From Paulownia fortunei (lineage: Eukaryota; Streptophyta; Magnoliopsida; Lamiales; Paulowniaceae): 64,000 bases of DNA. The stretch's first letter is position 1. Each line of letters opens with the position of its first letter. The stretch is from NCBI GenBank assembly GCA_019321725.1, contig CM033111.1:248001-312000 (forward strand). Direction: 5' to 3'. The position numbers were made by a program, and so were the translations under genes. Below the pieces are notes generated by a model, which was not told the DNA's origin, made no database searches, and saw only the letters and a program-made list of their open reading frames with translations. Positions 33,201 to 46,608 of the stretch are shown here, piece by piece.

Positions 33201-35625
33201 AATAAGTTTTGTAATGGTCCACTTGAGGTGCTATATGAGAAAGATGGACTAATTTTTCCATCGAAATGATCCTCTTGGCATGCCAGATGAGTGAAATTGC
33301 CAACCCCCCACCAAAACTAGAAAAATCTCCAAAATTCCATAGTCATGCACATGAATTTTTTTGAGGCAGATTTTGCATTTTCTATCAAGAATTGGATTGA
33401 AATTACCAAAAAATGAAAGATAGTTTGTGCAAATCGCCACCCACATTTTAAAATAAGATCAATATAGAAGACCAAGAATGCACTACAAAAAACTCCATAT
33501 CTGCATTCTTTAGTGCTTGCTTGTGTGCCCTCTAGAAGAAGCAGATCTGGAGGCCAGCCTACTTAATTGGGGTTAGATTGAATCACCTGATGACACTATA
33601 CCAATGACTGTAAAACAATTTAATGCATGCAGATTCCATTTCAAAGGATACGTCATTAGCAATTTCCTTGCATTCACAAGAATACTGGGGTTCTATTTCA
33701 GAGCCTTGAATGATATTCATTATATATATGTGCCACAGCCACAGGTGAAGGCGGGGTCATCGTGAAACGTTTCTAGGACGAACGTAGAGATATCATTTGA
33801 TCCTCAAATTGTAAAACAGGTCCCAGCAGAAAATTGTGACAGAGGTGGAACTTGAGAAACAGTGGTAGAAATTAATCATGAATTAATAAAGAAGAATATC
33901 AGTGAGAATACAGGATTAACTACTCTGATGTTTTGAGACAAATATATATATTTAGTTACAATATCCAAAAGAAAGAAAATGAAAGATTATCAGAAAACCA
34001 TTTAACATGGATTGTTTCTGGTGAATAATTCAGAAGCATGTGTGAAGACACTGCTCCCACCAAAAATGGCCCTCAGTCAATTGTCTCTTAACTAAAACCC
34101 ATTATCTGATTAGCCCGTGAAATGGGACATATCCAATTCAAGATGAGGCTAAACAAATTGTTTCTGACGAACCATTTTCATGTAAACAGCACGAACTCAT
34201 TGCCACACGGCTTTCTTGAGCCACAGAACCTTCAATACATGGGGTATAATCGCATGCTATCACCTGAGCAACCATAATTCAGACTCGCCTGTTGAGCATT
34301 GAACGTGAATAGTTTAAGAAAAAAATTAATTAAATTTGCAAGGATCTGATTTCATCTGTCTGCTGTGGCATGCAGTCACAATTGTTCTGTACCTAATTTT
34401 GTAGTAAGCACAGAATCCATGTAAAAATGCTGATACTAAAACTCATGCACCTACTTTACTATCAATTGATTTCAACAATTCCAAACGGTTAGGTGCTCAA
34501 GTAGCTCCACTCCTTTTCGCAATTTTTTTTTATTCTTTTGTAGTTTATAACATATGGAGTATTTGTAAATTTCGTACCATATTTTCAAAAATATCTAATT
34601 TTAGTTTTATATATCAGTCTCCTATTGTAATTGTAATTTAATACTATCGTTTAAATTTTTGACAGATATGGCATATGCCATACACGTGATTGTTTTGAAG
34701 GAAATTTTGGCATGTGGGATACATATGCTTCATTTTTATTATAAAATAAAAGATATTGATCCATTTGCTCAAGATAAAGTACAAATTGAAATTTTCTACT
34801 TTATTTCTCCAAATTTCTCAAGGTTGGATTTGATTTTATCTGATAAAAAGTGCAGCATATCTTTGGTTTGAGAACAAAAAATATTTTTGGTGGGAATTTT
34901 TTTGCTAATTTACTCCAACATATATAAAAATTTATTTTTAAATTCATAAACAAGTAGAAAAATGCATATTTATATTAAAATTTATCAAGAAAATACCAAT
35001 TTATTATACATAGATTACATATAAAATTATTGAGATCTACTTCATGTAACTTTAATAAATCAATAATTCTATAAATTATTTGTCATGTGAATTATTCATA
35101 CATAATTTACATATAGAATATATTTCAGATAAAGTCTTAAATTGTCTGTCTTTGCAGTATATAAATTTTATATTGTGTATATACATTGTGTTATATGCAA
35201 TTTTATATATATAATACCTAAATCTAGTATAATCATATGACCTAAAATAATAAGGTATATAATACACTATGTGTAATATACAATAATTCTATATGTCTAT
35301 GTTTTCCAACTACAAAAAAACCATATAAAAATTATCAATGTATTATATTATATTGTATATTAAATACTACAATGCAATATTATACACAAAACTATAAATG
35401 TTATACTCTGTAAGTATTCAGCATACATATATATAATCATGTATCGTAAATTCATATATAATAAACTTATATATATATATATATCAAATAAAATATTTAC
35501 ATATTAATTGATTATTAGATAATGTGTGTACATATTGGATTTTCTTTATATGTATCTTACATAAATAGAGTTAGTATGTATTGTACATATCCCAAAATAA
35601 TACATATTCTATATATTGTATAATA

Positions 35626-35861
35626 CTCCCTCCATTCCTACATAAAGACTCCAATTTGACTGTGTCACAATTTTAGGTAAGAGTTGAAAAAAATGCTAGT
35701 TTTTTATATTTTTATATTATTATTTTTAGAAGTAGGAATTGAGACATGAGAGCTATTGGTGTCATATTATTAATTTAATTGAGATGATAGTTTTGAAAAA
35801 AAAATATTGTAAAAAATAAAATCTCATTTTGAGACATCTCGTATTACAAAGAAATGGGAGA
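35626..35861. mobile_element. Stowaway-like MITE (Tc1/mariner type)
   Basis: The left end CTCCCTCCATTCC follows a TA. The right end, read in reverse, begins CTCCCATTTC next to TAT. About 235 bp, AT-rich, non-coding. CTCCCTCC with a TA target is the classic Stowaway signature; the right repeat is diverged. Confidence 0.65.
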
Positions 35862-36826
35862 TAACCTTGGTAGCTAATTTTCCTTTCAATTGTCAACAAA
35901 CGATAAATGAGTTTGATAGAATTTGATACCATATTATCTTTTTTTTTTTAAAAAAGGATGAAATTTCCTATCAAAATAGGTGTGTTAAGGGCCACATACG
36001 TAAAACATAAACATTATAAGTTAATGGATGTACCAAGTTGCATTGAAAGACTAGTACAGGAGACTAAAATTAAATTTTTGAGGAAATATGGGCAAAATTC
36101 CCTAAACTAGGCACGAGATTAAAAGACAATTTTCTCGGTCCTTTTTCATTATAAACTGTCAAGCTGTGGTCTATCATATATCAAGTTTAATGGTTCATAT
36201 GACTAAAGATATTCCTCATCGTCATATTATAGTTGAATTATTAGTAGCATCACAAAATATTGTATACCGTCTGCACTGTACACTGCTTCCTGTCATCAGA
36301 GGGAGGCTGCTAACAAGTAACAGCAGTATCAAGTAAAATTAACCAGAATTGAATCGAAACAGAAGTTATTATTAATTATGTCGAGGAGATTTACTAGCTC
36401 ATAATTGAGTCTAGTCTGGAAGGCATACAATAGGATGTGTCGAAAGAAGGAAGCATCGGTCACAATGATGGGGTAACAGCCAACAGCCAACACACACAAA
36501 AAACTGTCAGTCTTAAATATTATGCAAAGACGAACGTGTAATATTGATAGCTGCAAATTGATTTACCACATCAACAAATGTCACAGAGTGTGAGTAATTT
36601 TTGGGATTCTCAAAATCATCTTCAGCCTTTCAACACTTTCTCCTCTCCAGTACATAAAGTTACCCCAACTTTATCTAACTTTCTCCAGGTTTCACTTTTA
36701 CTCCTCAAATAGTTCCAACCTTCAATGGCTTTTCCTACACGGGGTTAACGGTGCATTGTCTGTATGACACTGGGTCTATTTAAAGTTCATTGATTCTTTA
36801 TGCTCTTTCATAGTGCGACTCAAAAA

Positions 36827-39124
36827 ATGAAGGTAACGCCATGCATGTTCAATTAAGAAAATCTCAAATCATCTCTTTTGCTGCTTCTTTATCTTTCCTT
36901 CTTTGCTGTTCATGGAGGCCATGCTCATCTGTCTTTGTTGCAGCTACTAGGTTGGATGCATCGGAAGTTCCGGCAGAACAGCGGTGAAACACCCAAGGAT
37001 TTTTCCATTGGTTAGTTTTATATCCCATTTTATCACTTACAGAACTCAGCTGAATGCTGAAATATAGTAATCTCCAAGTACTGTATACAAAAAGAATGGA
37101 TATAGAGATAAAGAGTAGAGTCAAATTAAGCACAAATTTTGGGATCTGATTGTTCGATTTAGATGACACACACACACACACACACAGACTGAGATTGATA
37201 TGGTGGATCATTGTTATCAACTTGGTAAGCTAAGTCACAAAAGTTTGTGACAGCTTAGAGCTGATAGATGGAAATTTAACTGATTATCTTAAAAGAAACT
37301 AGGATGCTCCTAGCATTGTTTCACAGCAGAAATAAAAACAAGCCTGAGTATATGCCCCTAAATGAAGTTTTAGAAAACCATATTCAAGTGAAGCGATCCA
37401 ATATTGTTTTAGGCAAGTTATCAACACCAAAAAGCCGTCAGTTTTTTCAGGACATATTCCAAACCTTGGAGTCTACAAATCCAGTTAAATACACCACTAA
37501 TTAAAATCTAGTACCTCCACACTATTTTAGTTACCATATGTTTTTTGTATCAGGGAATTCTTGTAATTGTCTTACAGGGCTAACTGCGCGGCCATCACTG
37601 GAAGAGCTACAGTGCTACCCAAAAGGAACTTATTGCAGCAAGCCCTTCAGCAAAAGCCAAAGAGACCACTACCTCAGAAACTCATTTGCCAGTCTAGAGG
37701 CTGCTAGAGTGGAAGAAGAGGACATTGAAGACGAACCAGAAGCTGCTCTTACAGAGCTTTTCCATGGATTCCTTGCTATTGGTACTCTGGGTACAGAACA
37801 AGTCACGACGGACCCAGCAACACCAACATTTTCCATCTCTGTGGATCACATAGCTGAGAAAGATACCGAAGTTACAGAAAATGAACTCAAACTAATCAGT
37901 GATGAGTTGGAGAAGATACTGGGAGCTGAAGGTAGAGATGAGAGTTGTAATGTTTCATCTGGAAGAAACAGTCATGTTAGTGCAGGAAGGATGAGTCACT
38001 GTAGTACAATAACACTTAGTGGCAAGCCCATAGAAAGTGCTGAGACCAATGGCAATGGAGCAATCATCTGTCCACTGCAAAGCTATCTTTTAGGATCAGC
38101 AATTGGACTGCCAGACACGGCGCCACCTGTGAGGAGAGAACATAGGACGTCTCTCGGGGAGCTCTTTCACAAGACTAAACTAGCAGAGGAAAATTCTGGA
38201 AGTAAATCAGACAGGGGTGAAAAGCGAATGGAGAAGGAAACTGATAAATCTGCTGTACATCTCATGAAAAAGATGCTGAAGAGAAGAATGCTTCATGCTT
38301 CCTCAAGGAGCTCCACAGCAGCCTCAGGAAGAACAATTGATTCTGCAACAGCTGAGACCAAACCTCATAAGGTACGTATCAGAATGCGCGCAAGCCCGCA
38401 CACTTCAATCTCAGGGATATCTCTTCCTGAACAACATTCAAGAACATCGTCTATTAAATTTCCCCAGCCATGAATTGTTATTAACTTTTTCCAACTTTTT
38501 GAAATGGTGTTAAGTCTTCAAATTTAAACGTGAGAACGCAGATCCTACAAATTTTCAACAGGAAAGTCCATCCTGAGAGCTCAACATGTAGCCACCAGTC
38601 TCATAAGCCCACCAAAAATGAGATCAAGAACACTAATACTCGTGTGCCAGCATCTAACCGTGGAGGGCTACAACCCTCTTCTGAAGATATCACAATTTAT
38701 CCTCAAAGAGCCATCTCAAAGGAAAGAACATGGAGCTTCAAGAACCAGTCTGATTTTCCCCAGCTCACACAAATCAATGGCGACACTAGCGGGAGCGAGT
38801 TCTGGGTCAAAACTGATGCAGACTGTAAGTAATTGTGCACTATATGCATCTAATGATCCTTCAAAAAATCCTGTGGGGAATTTTTATATCCCATCCCTAC
38901 TTTGATTCTTCTATAAGAACTAGCCTTGATGAAGTTTTGAGCCGAACAAATAGCAGAACTTGATGGCAACTCTGTGTTAACATAAACATGCAGGCAAACT
39001 CATTATAGAACAACCAGATTTTACTTTAAATGACACATTGTTTTAACATAAAATGCACCCCTTTTGCTGACTGTCATGAATGTTTTTTTGCTTTGATCTT
39101 GTAGACTTGGTGTTGGAGCTCTAA
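36827..39124 (+). CDS. LAZY1: LAZY1 gravitropism regulator (IGT family), 5 exons
   Basis: LAZY1 acts at the plasma membrane in gravity sensing, steering auxin flow and branch angle. Exons: 36827-36832 (only ATG AAG), 36944-37010, 37554-38371, 38542-38824, 39105-39124; 1194 bp, 397 residues, all joins in frame. Landmarks in order: MK|LLGWMHRKFRQNSGE; FLAIGTLG (IGT motif, about 97-104); PATPTFSISVDHIAEKDTEV TENELKLISDELEKIL; the Ser-rich TITLSGKP block; LMKKMLKRRMLHASSRSS, a possible nuclear signal; FNRKVHPESS; and the C-terminal DADYLVLEL, an EAR-like end. The last exon supplies only the final seven codons (one shared) and the stop. Everything expected of LAZY1 is present and undamaged. Confidence 0.96.
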
Positions 39125-40198
39125 CACATGGAAGAACCAAGTGAGTGGATCATACTTAATGCCCTAAAAATATAAGAGAGATTTGCAATTTTAAGGTTTC
39201 GCCATGTTAATCGTCAAATAAAAGAGGCACCTTCTTGTACTCTGCCTCTGATTGTAATATTTACTCTTTCGTTATTATCATTGTGAAATATATAAGTATC
39301 CTCATTGTCCAGCAACTAGACTAGCTATCTTGCTAGTTGCTACGCACACTCAAACTCAATGTGTGTGGGTGAAGAACTGTTAATAGAGTGTTGGCTAATA
39401 GGACTTCAAAAAATAGAACGTTGGGTTATGATTGTGCAATCGCTGGTATGATTAATGATGTAGGCATTTTTGCCAGCTATCTTCAGTTTGGGTCCCTGTT
39501 GGTTTTATACTGTTTAATCCCATCTTAGTTATTCTCAACTTTATGAGTGGAAAATCAAATCTTAACGTACATCTCAGTCATTTAATGCCACAGAAAGCAA
39601 TTTCAATTTTCAACCACCAAAATTTAAAATTTAGTGAATTTTATACTATATTATTGGCCACTTCTTTTTAATTATATATCTTCCTTACAAAGCCCATCAG
39701 ATAAATTGAGTTTTTCACAATTTTCTCCACCAGTCTTTATTAACTACCAAGTTATTTTCTCAATACATAATTAATTGAAGTGTTGTAATAAGGACTCTTA
39801 GCTGTATTCTATGATGGGCTTGGAATTTAATATTTTACTTTGGTCTTACCATTCAGCCATCTGCCCACTTGTTTTTTATATCTGGAAAAAATAATAGGTC
39901 GGATCACAAGATGAAAAGTCGATTCGGCCCATATAATCTCCCATAACATCAAATCTTTTTATGTACATTTATACCAAAACATATTTACGGGAGCTCGCTG
40001 ACAAGCTATACATAATATCCTTTACAAATCAAAGAATCATATTATCATTTAGGTTAAGAAATATCGAGAATTAAAAGAAAATTTAATTATACAATATTAT
40101 TAGAGGTTTGATATCACACTTTTTATTATAAAAAAAATTCCACTTGAAGTTTCTCGTAAAAGGGTTTATACAATGTTCCCATATTCAACCTAATTATT

Positions 40199-40204
<6 letters not shown>

Positions 40205-40249
<45 letters not shown>
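40205..40249. repeat. (TA)n(GA)n compound microsatellite
   Basis: About 12 TA units followed by about 10 GA units. Confidence 0.9.
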
Positions 40250-40252
<3 letters not shown>

Positions 40253-40614
40253 TAAGTTATCAACCTCAATTTCTAGAACGATATTGACTTGAATGGTCTT
40301 TGTCGATAGCTGTGAATTGAAAGTTTCTTTCAGTTGTGAATTTATAAAGCTAACACAGAAAATTCTAAGTCCAGAACAACAAATGGCAAACTTCAACGTC
40401 GAAATATATAGGAATAAAATACATGCAAACAGTAATTATTAAAGAAATTATGGCTGTATGTTAATCTGCATATGTACCTTGTTTGACTACGTACTCTCAT
40501 ATGCACCTGCTACAAGAATGCAACCTAAGTATTTTCAATTGTAACCATGTTAAATTTTAATCTCTTTCAACTGTGGTTATTAATTATAAAATGCTTAAGA
40601 ATGGGAAGAATTAC

Positions 40615-40646
<32 letters not shown>

Positions 40647-40672
40647 TAACTAATAATAATAATAATAATAGT
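40615..40672. repeat. (AAT)n microsatellite
   Basis: Two blocks of AAT units interrupted by a short CAATAACT stretch. Confidence 0.9.
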
Positions 40673-41303
40673 AATATTAATAATCAAATAAAAAAAGTAA
40701 GCATAAATGTGCATTTACAAAGCTTGCATGTACATCTTACAAAGTTGTAATGAGATTGAGATTGAATTATTGAAACAATTTAATTTGAACTTAACATACA
40801 ATAATAGAGGTAGAGAATTTATAGATCATATGTATGAGTCGTGTCTGTTTGGCTCTTAAGACAAAATAACTATGAAAAATGACTACTACTTGCAGCCATA
40901 CCAAATAGGGGACTCACAAGGACAGTTATCTACGTGCAAAAATCATCTATAGTATTTGATTGAAATTTAAAATTTACACTCTTAGTTTTTTTTAACTTAA
41001 GTAAATATAACGTGAAATAATAGTATTCTCCCCCTTTAAGTTTTCCTCCACTTCCTTAATTCCTCCCCTACCAAGAATCACACCAGTCAATTATCCAAAT
41101 TGAATCCCGCGTATGTTGATGTGATAGGTTGAAAGTTTGGAATGCAAAATGTTGATTTTTCGAGCTTTTAAGAGGATTGTTTTCAATATCTTGAGTTTCT
41201 AGTCAAATCAACAGCATGATAAATCGTCAATTCATGTGTATTGGTTTTACAATCTTTATTATTATTATTTTTCTTTTTTTGTGGGGAAAATGATATATTG
41301 TTC

Positions 41304-41556
41304 GGCTGTGTTTGATAAAAGTAGAAAAAATTGGATTGAACGAAAAAGAAATAAAAAAGAAAAAATATAAACAAAATATAAGATTTTTCTTGGAGGAAAA
41401 AAGTTTGGGAAGTATGAAATTTGGGTGCACAAATGTGACTTTTTTGACTCCACCACGGGTGATTTAGGGTATTTAAAAAAGTAGGTAGAAATTTATTTAA
41501 AGAATTCTCCATAGTTAATTTCCTTTACCAAGGAATTTCCTTGTATCAAACACACC
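41304..41556. mobile_element. Possible non-autonomous DNA element (MITE-like)
   Basis: GGCTGTGTTTGATA at 41304 faces GGTGTGTTTGATA read in reverse from 41556. About 253 bp between, AT-rich, non-coding. I cannot find a clear target-site duplication, so family and limits are uncertain; hAT-like ends are a guess. Confidence 0.45.
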
Positions 41557-41948
41557 TTTTAAATACGCAATCACAATTTAAATAATTGATGATACTTGTT
41601 TTCATTTTTGATGAAAAGATTGACTGCATCACTGCATACATCATCAGCAACCATTTTAAGTAAAACAACCAAATATATGTTAAAGCTCAGCAATAAACTA
41701 AGTATGAAATTAAAGTAAAAACTTTTGAGTGTTAAAGAGTGTAATTTTTACCACCACTTAAATTAAACCAGAATAGAATAATTGTTGATTGTAGTTGTAG
41801 CCTTCAACTATCATGTAATGCCCACGTTGGTGTTACAGTATCAAAGCATATTGTGGACCAATGGAATATGCAATTTCCAATACAAACTTCATATAATGCC
41901 TTATGAATCAACTGTTGTTATTAGACTGCGAAAGTGGAATTAAAGCAC

Positions 41949-41979
<31 letters not shown>

Positions 41980-43410
41980 AGTACAGTCACGTAAAACACA
42001 AAAGAAAATTTTTGAGTAAAAAGAGGGGAAGAAAAAACAATGAACCTCGTATTGAAAAATATAGGCGAGCTATCAAGTAGGCAGAGAAACAAAGCGCCAA
42101 TGCCATCCCCACTAGTGTTGATCTAAAATTAATAAAATCATTTACAGCCATAATGAGATGACGTGTGAGTATTATTTCTAACGTCAATTACTGAGACCAA
42201 AACAAAATGAATCAGTAGACTTTGAAGTCTTTTTTGTCTTGTCCCAACAAAATTCCTATCAACTTATCTTGGAAAACGATTTGCTGTGGAAATTTAGGGG
42301 ATTATTAGTCCATTCAAAGGAGAAAACAAACATAAAACGAGTACATGAAACCCAATGCGTTTACTATAAACCATCACTTGAGTATTGCTCTGAATTCCAA
42401 TTACAATATTCCAATACATCCCATCAATAAATTACTCCTACTCTTCATGCCAGGATAGTTAATTTTTCTTAGATAAGTTTCTTACTCTGAAAAATTGGAA
42501 GAACTTCAGAGCCAGAATGGCTCTCACAAAGCAACATCCGACCGACCACCGTAACATGCAAACTTTTTGATGGATGGATTAAGGGTTATAAAATAAAAAA
42601 AAAAAAAATTATTTATTTCTTCGATTGAAAAAAACATGTCAACATACATAAATATACAAGAAAGAAAGAGCAGTATATATATCAAATATTAGTGATATAT
42701 TTGCATCCTTTTAGTGAAAAAAAAAAAAGAAAAAAGAAAATGCTCAAATTGGATTGATGACTAAAGTTTTGATGATTTTTTTTTTTTTTTTCATAAAACC
42801 AACATTACATGCCTTAATAAACATGGGCCAATCACACTGTCTCCATAATATTTCAAATAATGAATCACGAAACCCCTAATTATAATTCCAAGAAAGAGAA
42901 AATATTGGAAAAAGTTTCGAGGAATGAACAACAGTCCACTAATGTGGACTATGAATAGTAGCAGTTGCAATGTTATTTCCACATACATTGAATTCCTGGG
43001 GTTCCTCTACCACCAAATTAAAATATTGCAAAGTCGTCTAATGCACGTTGTTGAACAAAAGATAGGATAATACCAAAATAAAATGGTTATAGGTGGTTTT
43101 CTTTGACGGTCCTAACTAAGTACCTTATAATAAATTCACACACATTGTCCGACCTATTATGATTCCAACTCAAGCCACCAATCGTGTGACCACATAATGG
43201 TGTATTTGCCTAAATTTATTTTGTTGTTAAAAGAAATTAGTAAAAGATTTAAGAGCTAAAGTGATTGGTATAAAATTAGGGAGAATAAATTTTGGCATAC
43301 TAAGATATTTAAGTTATGAAATTCCAAAGCATCAAGGCGATTCAAACCAAAAATGATTCAAATATAACAACCTCAAACATTTTCTCGCATATAGGATACG
43401 TTCTTGGAGA

Positions 43411-43412
<2 letters not shown>

Positions 43413-43442
<30 letters not shown>
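43413..43442. repeat. (GT)n(AT)n microsatellite
   Basis: About ten GT units followed by four or five AT units. Confidence 0.9.
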
Positions 43443-45752
43443 CGTGTAGACAGCTACGAATAAAGGAAAAAGGAAAAGATAAAGCACAAAACTGGCTGCC
43501 TAGCTATATTTGATCTCAAACTCAAGTTATTTTGCCTGAAATGCACATGACGACCAGAAACAACGAAGAAACTCCTTCCAATTTCCAAGTAGAATTCAAG
43601 AGTCTAAGCAAGGAACACGTGCGTGTGCTTATTGCACCCATTGATCTTTTGGCTGTGGTTAATATTGCTCGTTGACTGGATTGGTCGGCCGCCTCAAGTA
43701 CTCTCCCCCATCGAACAATTCTTTATTGTAATTAATATTTTTTTTTTGTTATTGCAACACTATTAATATTTAATAAATGTATTTAATGACATTTTCAATA
43801 TAAAATTGATGTGTATTGTAGTTGTACTATAATCGAAGATTAAATACCAATTACAATAAAAAAAATCAAAGTGCACCAACCACTAAATTACTAAGTTAAA
43901 AGAACACAAACAATTGTATATTGTTTTACATGTAACAACCAAACAACAATAGTTTCAGAAATTAATGCATAACCTACCATGCATGTCAAAATAGGAGTAA
44001 GACTGAAAAATGAATCAACATTTTATCTGATCAGACTAATTGCTAAAAGAATTAATATTAATTTATTCAAACTAATTATATTATTTTGCTGGTTAAATAC
44101 TCATGCCAACAACTCCTCAATATACTCGACTTAATTCATTATACTCTGGCTCTAAATACGAGCACAACAATTGTATTGTCTTTATCCCATTGTGGATCAT
44201 GATGTAGTAGCAGAAGTCACGGTATAACATGTTGAAAATATTAACAAAAACTCTCTTGAATCCGTTTCTTGGTCGACAACAAGTAAGCCTCCATGAGCAA
44301 CATTGTAAGTCATTTGCAACACACATCATTTCATGATATCAAAAAGATATGATAACCCCCATACATAACAAAAAAAGTAGTAAATTATCCAATAAAAAAT
44401 ATAAAATCATGTAATAGCTATTTGGATGCACCCAGAAATATTAAGAATATAGTAAAACTACATTTGCTTATAATAAAGGTCATCTTTGGCATGTTTAGGA
44501 TTAACCAAAATAAGATGTACTTGAGATCATGGACTGAAGATTTTTGGCTTTAGAGCGTCCAATTTACGCGGAAGAGGAGGGAGAGGTATCTTATGATAAT
44601 TAATTCCTATAACTGCTAAACCAAATATCTAAGTTTAATTAATTTAATGTCTTGAATTTATATAAATTTCATTTTAAAACACGTGCCTTGACCAGCCAAT
44701 TATTCCACCAAAAGCAAGGATTCTTGCAGATAAAAAATAAAAAATATTCAAAAGTCACCAATCGATTGATCTAGTGTGTTACTTTCCTATATACAAAAGT
44801 TAATTATGGTTCCTGCAGTAAGCAATTTCCAGCAATAGGATTTATGAAATAATGTGTGCGGGCGTTTGGAGAATCGACAAATAATCAACGATCGAAGTTT
44901 TGGGAATAGAATTGGAAAAGAGAAATCTTGAATGAATATTTAATTTATAAAAAAAAACTGATTTCTGTCCTAACTGTACGTGAAATCTTTTCATTTCCAG
45001 AAACATAGACGAATGTCGCCAAAGAGATGCCTTCAAGACTACGGCGGAAGATATTAATAAATCTTTGTAAAAGATTGCAATCAAATAAAAAGGAAAGAAA
45101 TCGATGAAGACAAGTGCAGATTAGAATTAAGTTTTCCTTGGCTTAAAGATATGAACATCAACTAAATGTTATGTATAAATAGGACAAGTAATGTGATGGT
45201 ATTCCAATTTTTTAAGTTATTATATTTAATTTATATAAAAATTATTTAACTACCACTGATATTCCTGTATGTTTGGTGCATTTTACAATACTTTTGTAAT
45301 TAATTGCTACTATACGCACGATCTGGTCAAATAATTGTTCTGTTTAGATACTTACGCAGTAGATATTTTCTTTTCTTTTGTTTCCAAGTTATTAAACTGC
45401 ATAGTCTAATTTATTTATGATACCGAGAATCGGAGTTTTGCTTTTTTCAAAATTGAGACAAAAAGGTTTTGGGTTTCAGTCATATTTATGCCTTCATATT
45501 TATTATTTTAATAGTAGTTTTTTAATTGATTAGTAGTTGCTTAAAGTATGATTGTTGATTACTAATTAATTTTTTTATAATTAATATTAATGATGCATGT
45601 AATTTGATTCCCTGAAAAAATAGACCTTTGTCCTAATATTTTAACCACTAAATAATCAAAACCTCAAAACCGAATTAAATTTAGTTCAAATGCTAGTATA
45701 AAATCACATTTCGAGGATAATACTATTCTTTGATTATGGAAAGTGAACTTAT

Positions 45753-46044
45753 GGTCAAACCCAATCACTTCTTATCAAGAAAAGTTGATCTTGGAATTAC
45801 ATTCAAAATAACAATCATGAATACCCAGTAGGTAGCCACCTCAAATTTCTACCCCCCAACCCCACCCCACCCCACAAAATCTGATTAGATAAATTTTGTG
45901 CTAAAATACCCACCATTTTCACTAATCTTTTTGACTTTGCGTGCCGTTCACGACTCCAAACATTGGATATAAAGATACTAGTATTAAACTATAGCCATCA
46001 AGCCGCCTTTCACCTTTAATTGATCTTTAGTACTTTTATATACC
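45753..46044 (+). promoter_or_regulatory. WRKY gene proximal promoter: W-boxes, C-rich tract, TATA box
   Basis: A W-box core TTGACC on the minus strand at 45753-45758, TTGACT at 45931-45936, a C6-AA-C4-A-C4-A-C4 tract at 45852-45873, and a TATATA-containing box near 46037-46044, about 100 bp above the ATG. W-boxes are the binding sites of WRKY proteins, so self- or cross-regulation is plausible. A (CT)n run sits directly before the start codon. Confidence 0.5.
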
Positions 46045-46143
46045 ACCTTTATTATAAACCACAAACCAAATTCTATTTCTCCTTCTACAAAACTTTGAAC
46101 TAGGCCACCTCTTTTTTCCTCTCCCCCTCTCTCTCTCTCTCTC

Positions 46144-46556
46144 ATGGAGAATTATGCAACCATATTTCAGTCTTCATCATCTTCAACTCCACAAAATTCT
46201 CATTTACCCCTACTGAACATGATGAATTCTCATGCACAAGATCATCAATTCCAAGATCACAAGCCTAATAATGGGTACATGGGGCTGATCACAAGCATGG
46301 AAATTCCTAGATCAAGCATTAATAAAAATACTACTGTAGCTAAGGAGAATGCCCCCGTTATGGACGCAGAAAATGAGGCGAAACCAGGCAAGAAAAAGGG
46401 CGAGAAGAAATCCAGAAAACCTAGGTACGCTTTTCAGACCAGAAGCCAAGTTGATATACTTGATGATGGGTATAGATGGAGGAAATATGGTCAGAAGGCA
46501 GTGAAAAACAACAGATTCCCAAGGTTTCTTCTTTCTTTCAATTGATTTCGATTTAT

Positions 46557-46608
<52 letters not shown>

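Larger units (their letters stand above)
29459..36826. other. Long intergenic region before LAZY1
   Basis: About 7.4 kb with no supported gene. It holds T-rich stretches (30700-31250) that open meaningless hydrophobic frames, a G run at about 31975-31987, a degenerate tandem array (32946-33200), a very AT-rich block (34900-35600), a Stowaway-like MITE (35626-35861) and, at its right end, the LAZY1 promoter with a TTTAAAG TATA-like box near 36779. Confidence 0.6.
39125..46143. other. Long intergenic region between LAZY1 and the WRKY gene
   Basis: About 7 kb, no supported gene. Microsatellites: (TA)n(GA)n 40205-40249, (AAT)n 40615-40672, (TA)n 41951-41979, (GT)n(AT)n 43413-43442. A MITE-like inverted pair lies at 41304-41556. 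The right end is the WRKY promoter, with W-box-like motifs and a C-rich tract (45852-45873). Confidence 0.6.

Noticed and set aside
36864..37220. Minus-strand 118-codon ORF over LAZY1 exon 2
   Set aside because: The plus strand encodes the conserved LAZY1 start with correct splice sites; the minus frame includes a CA repeat.
41183..41512. Three overlapping minus-strand ORFs
   Set aside because: Phe/Lys-rich translations of AT-rich DNA within the MITE-like segment.
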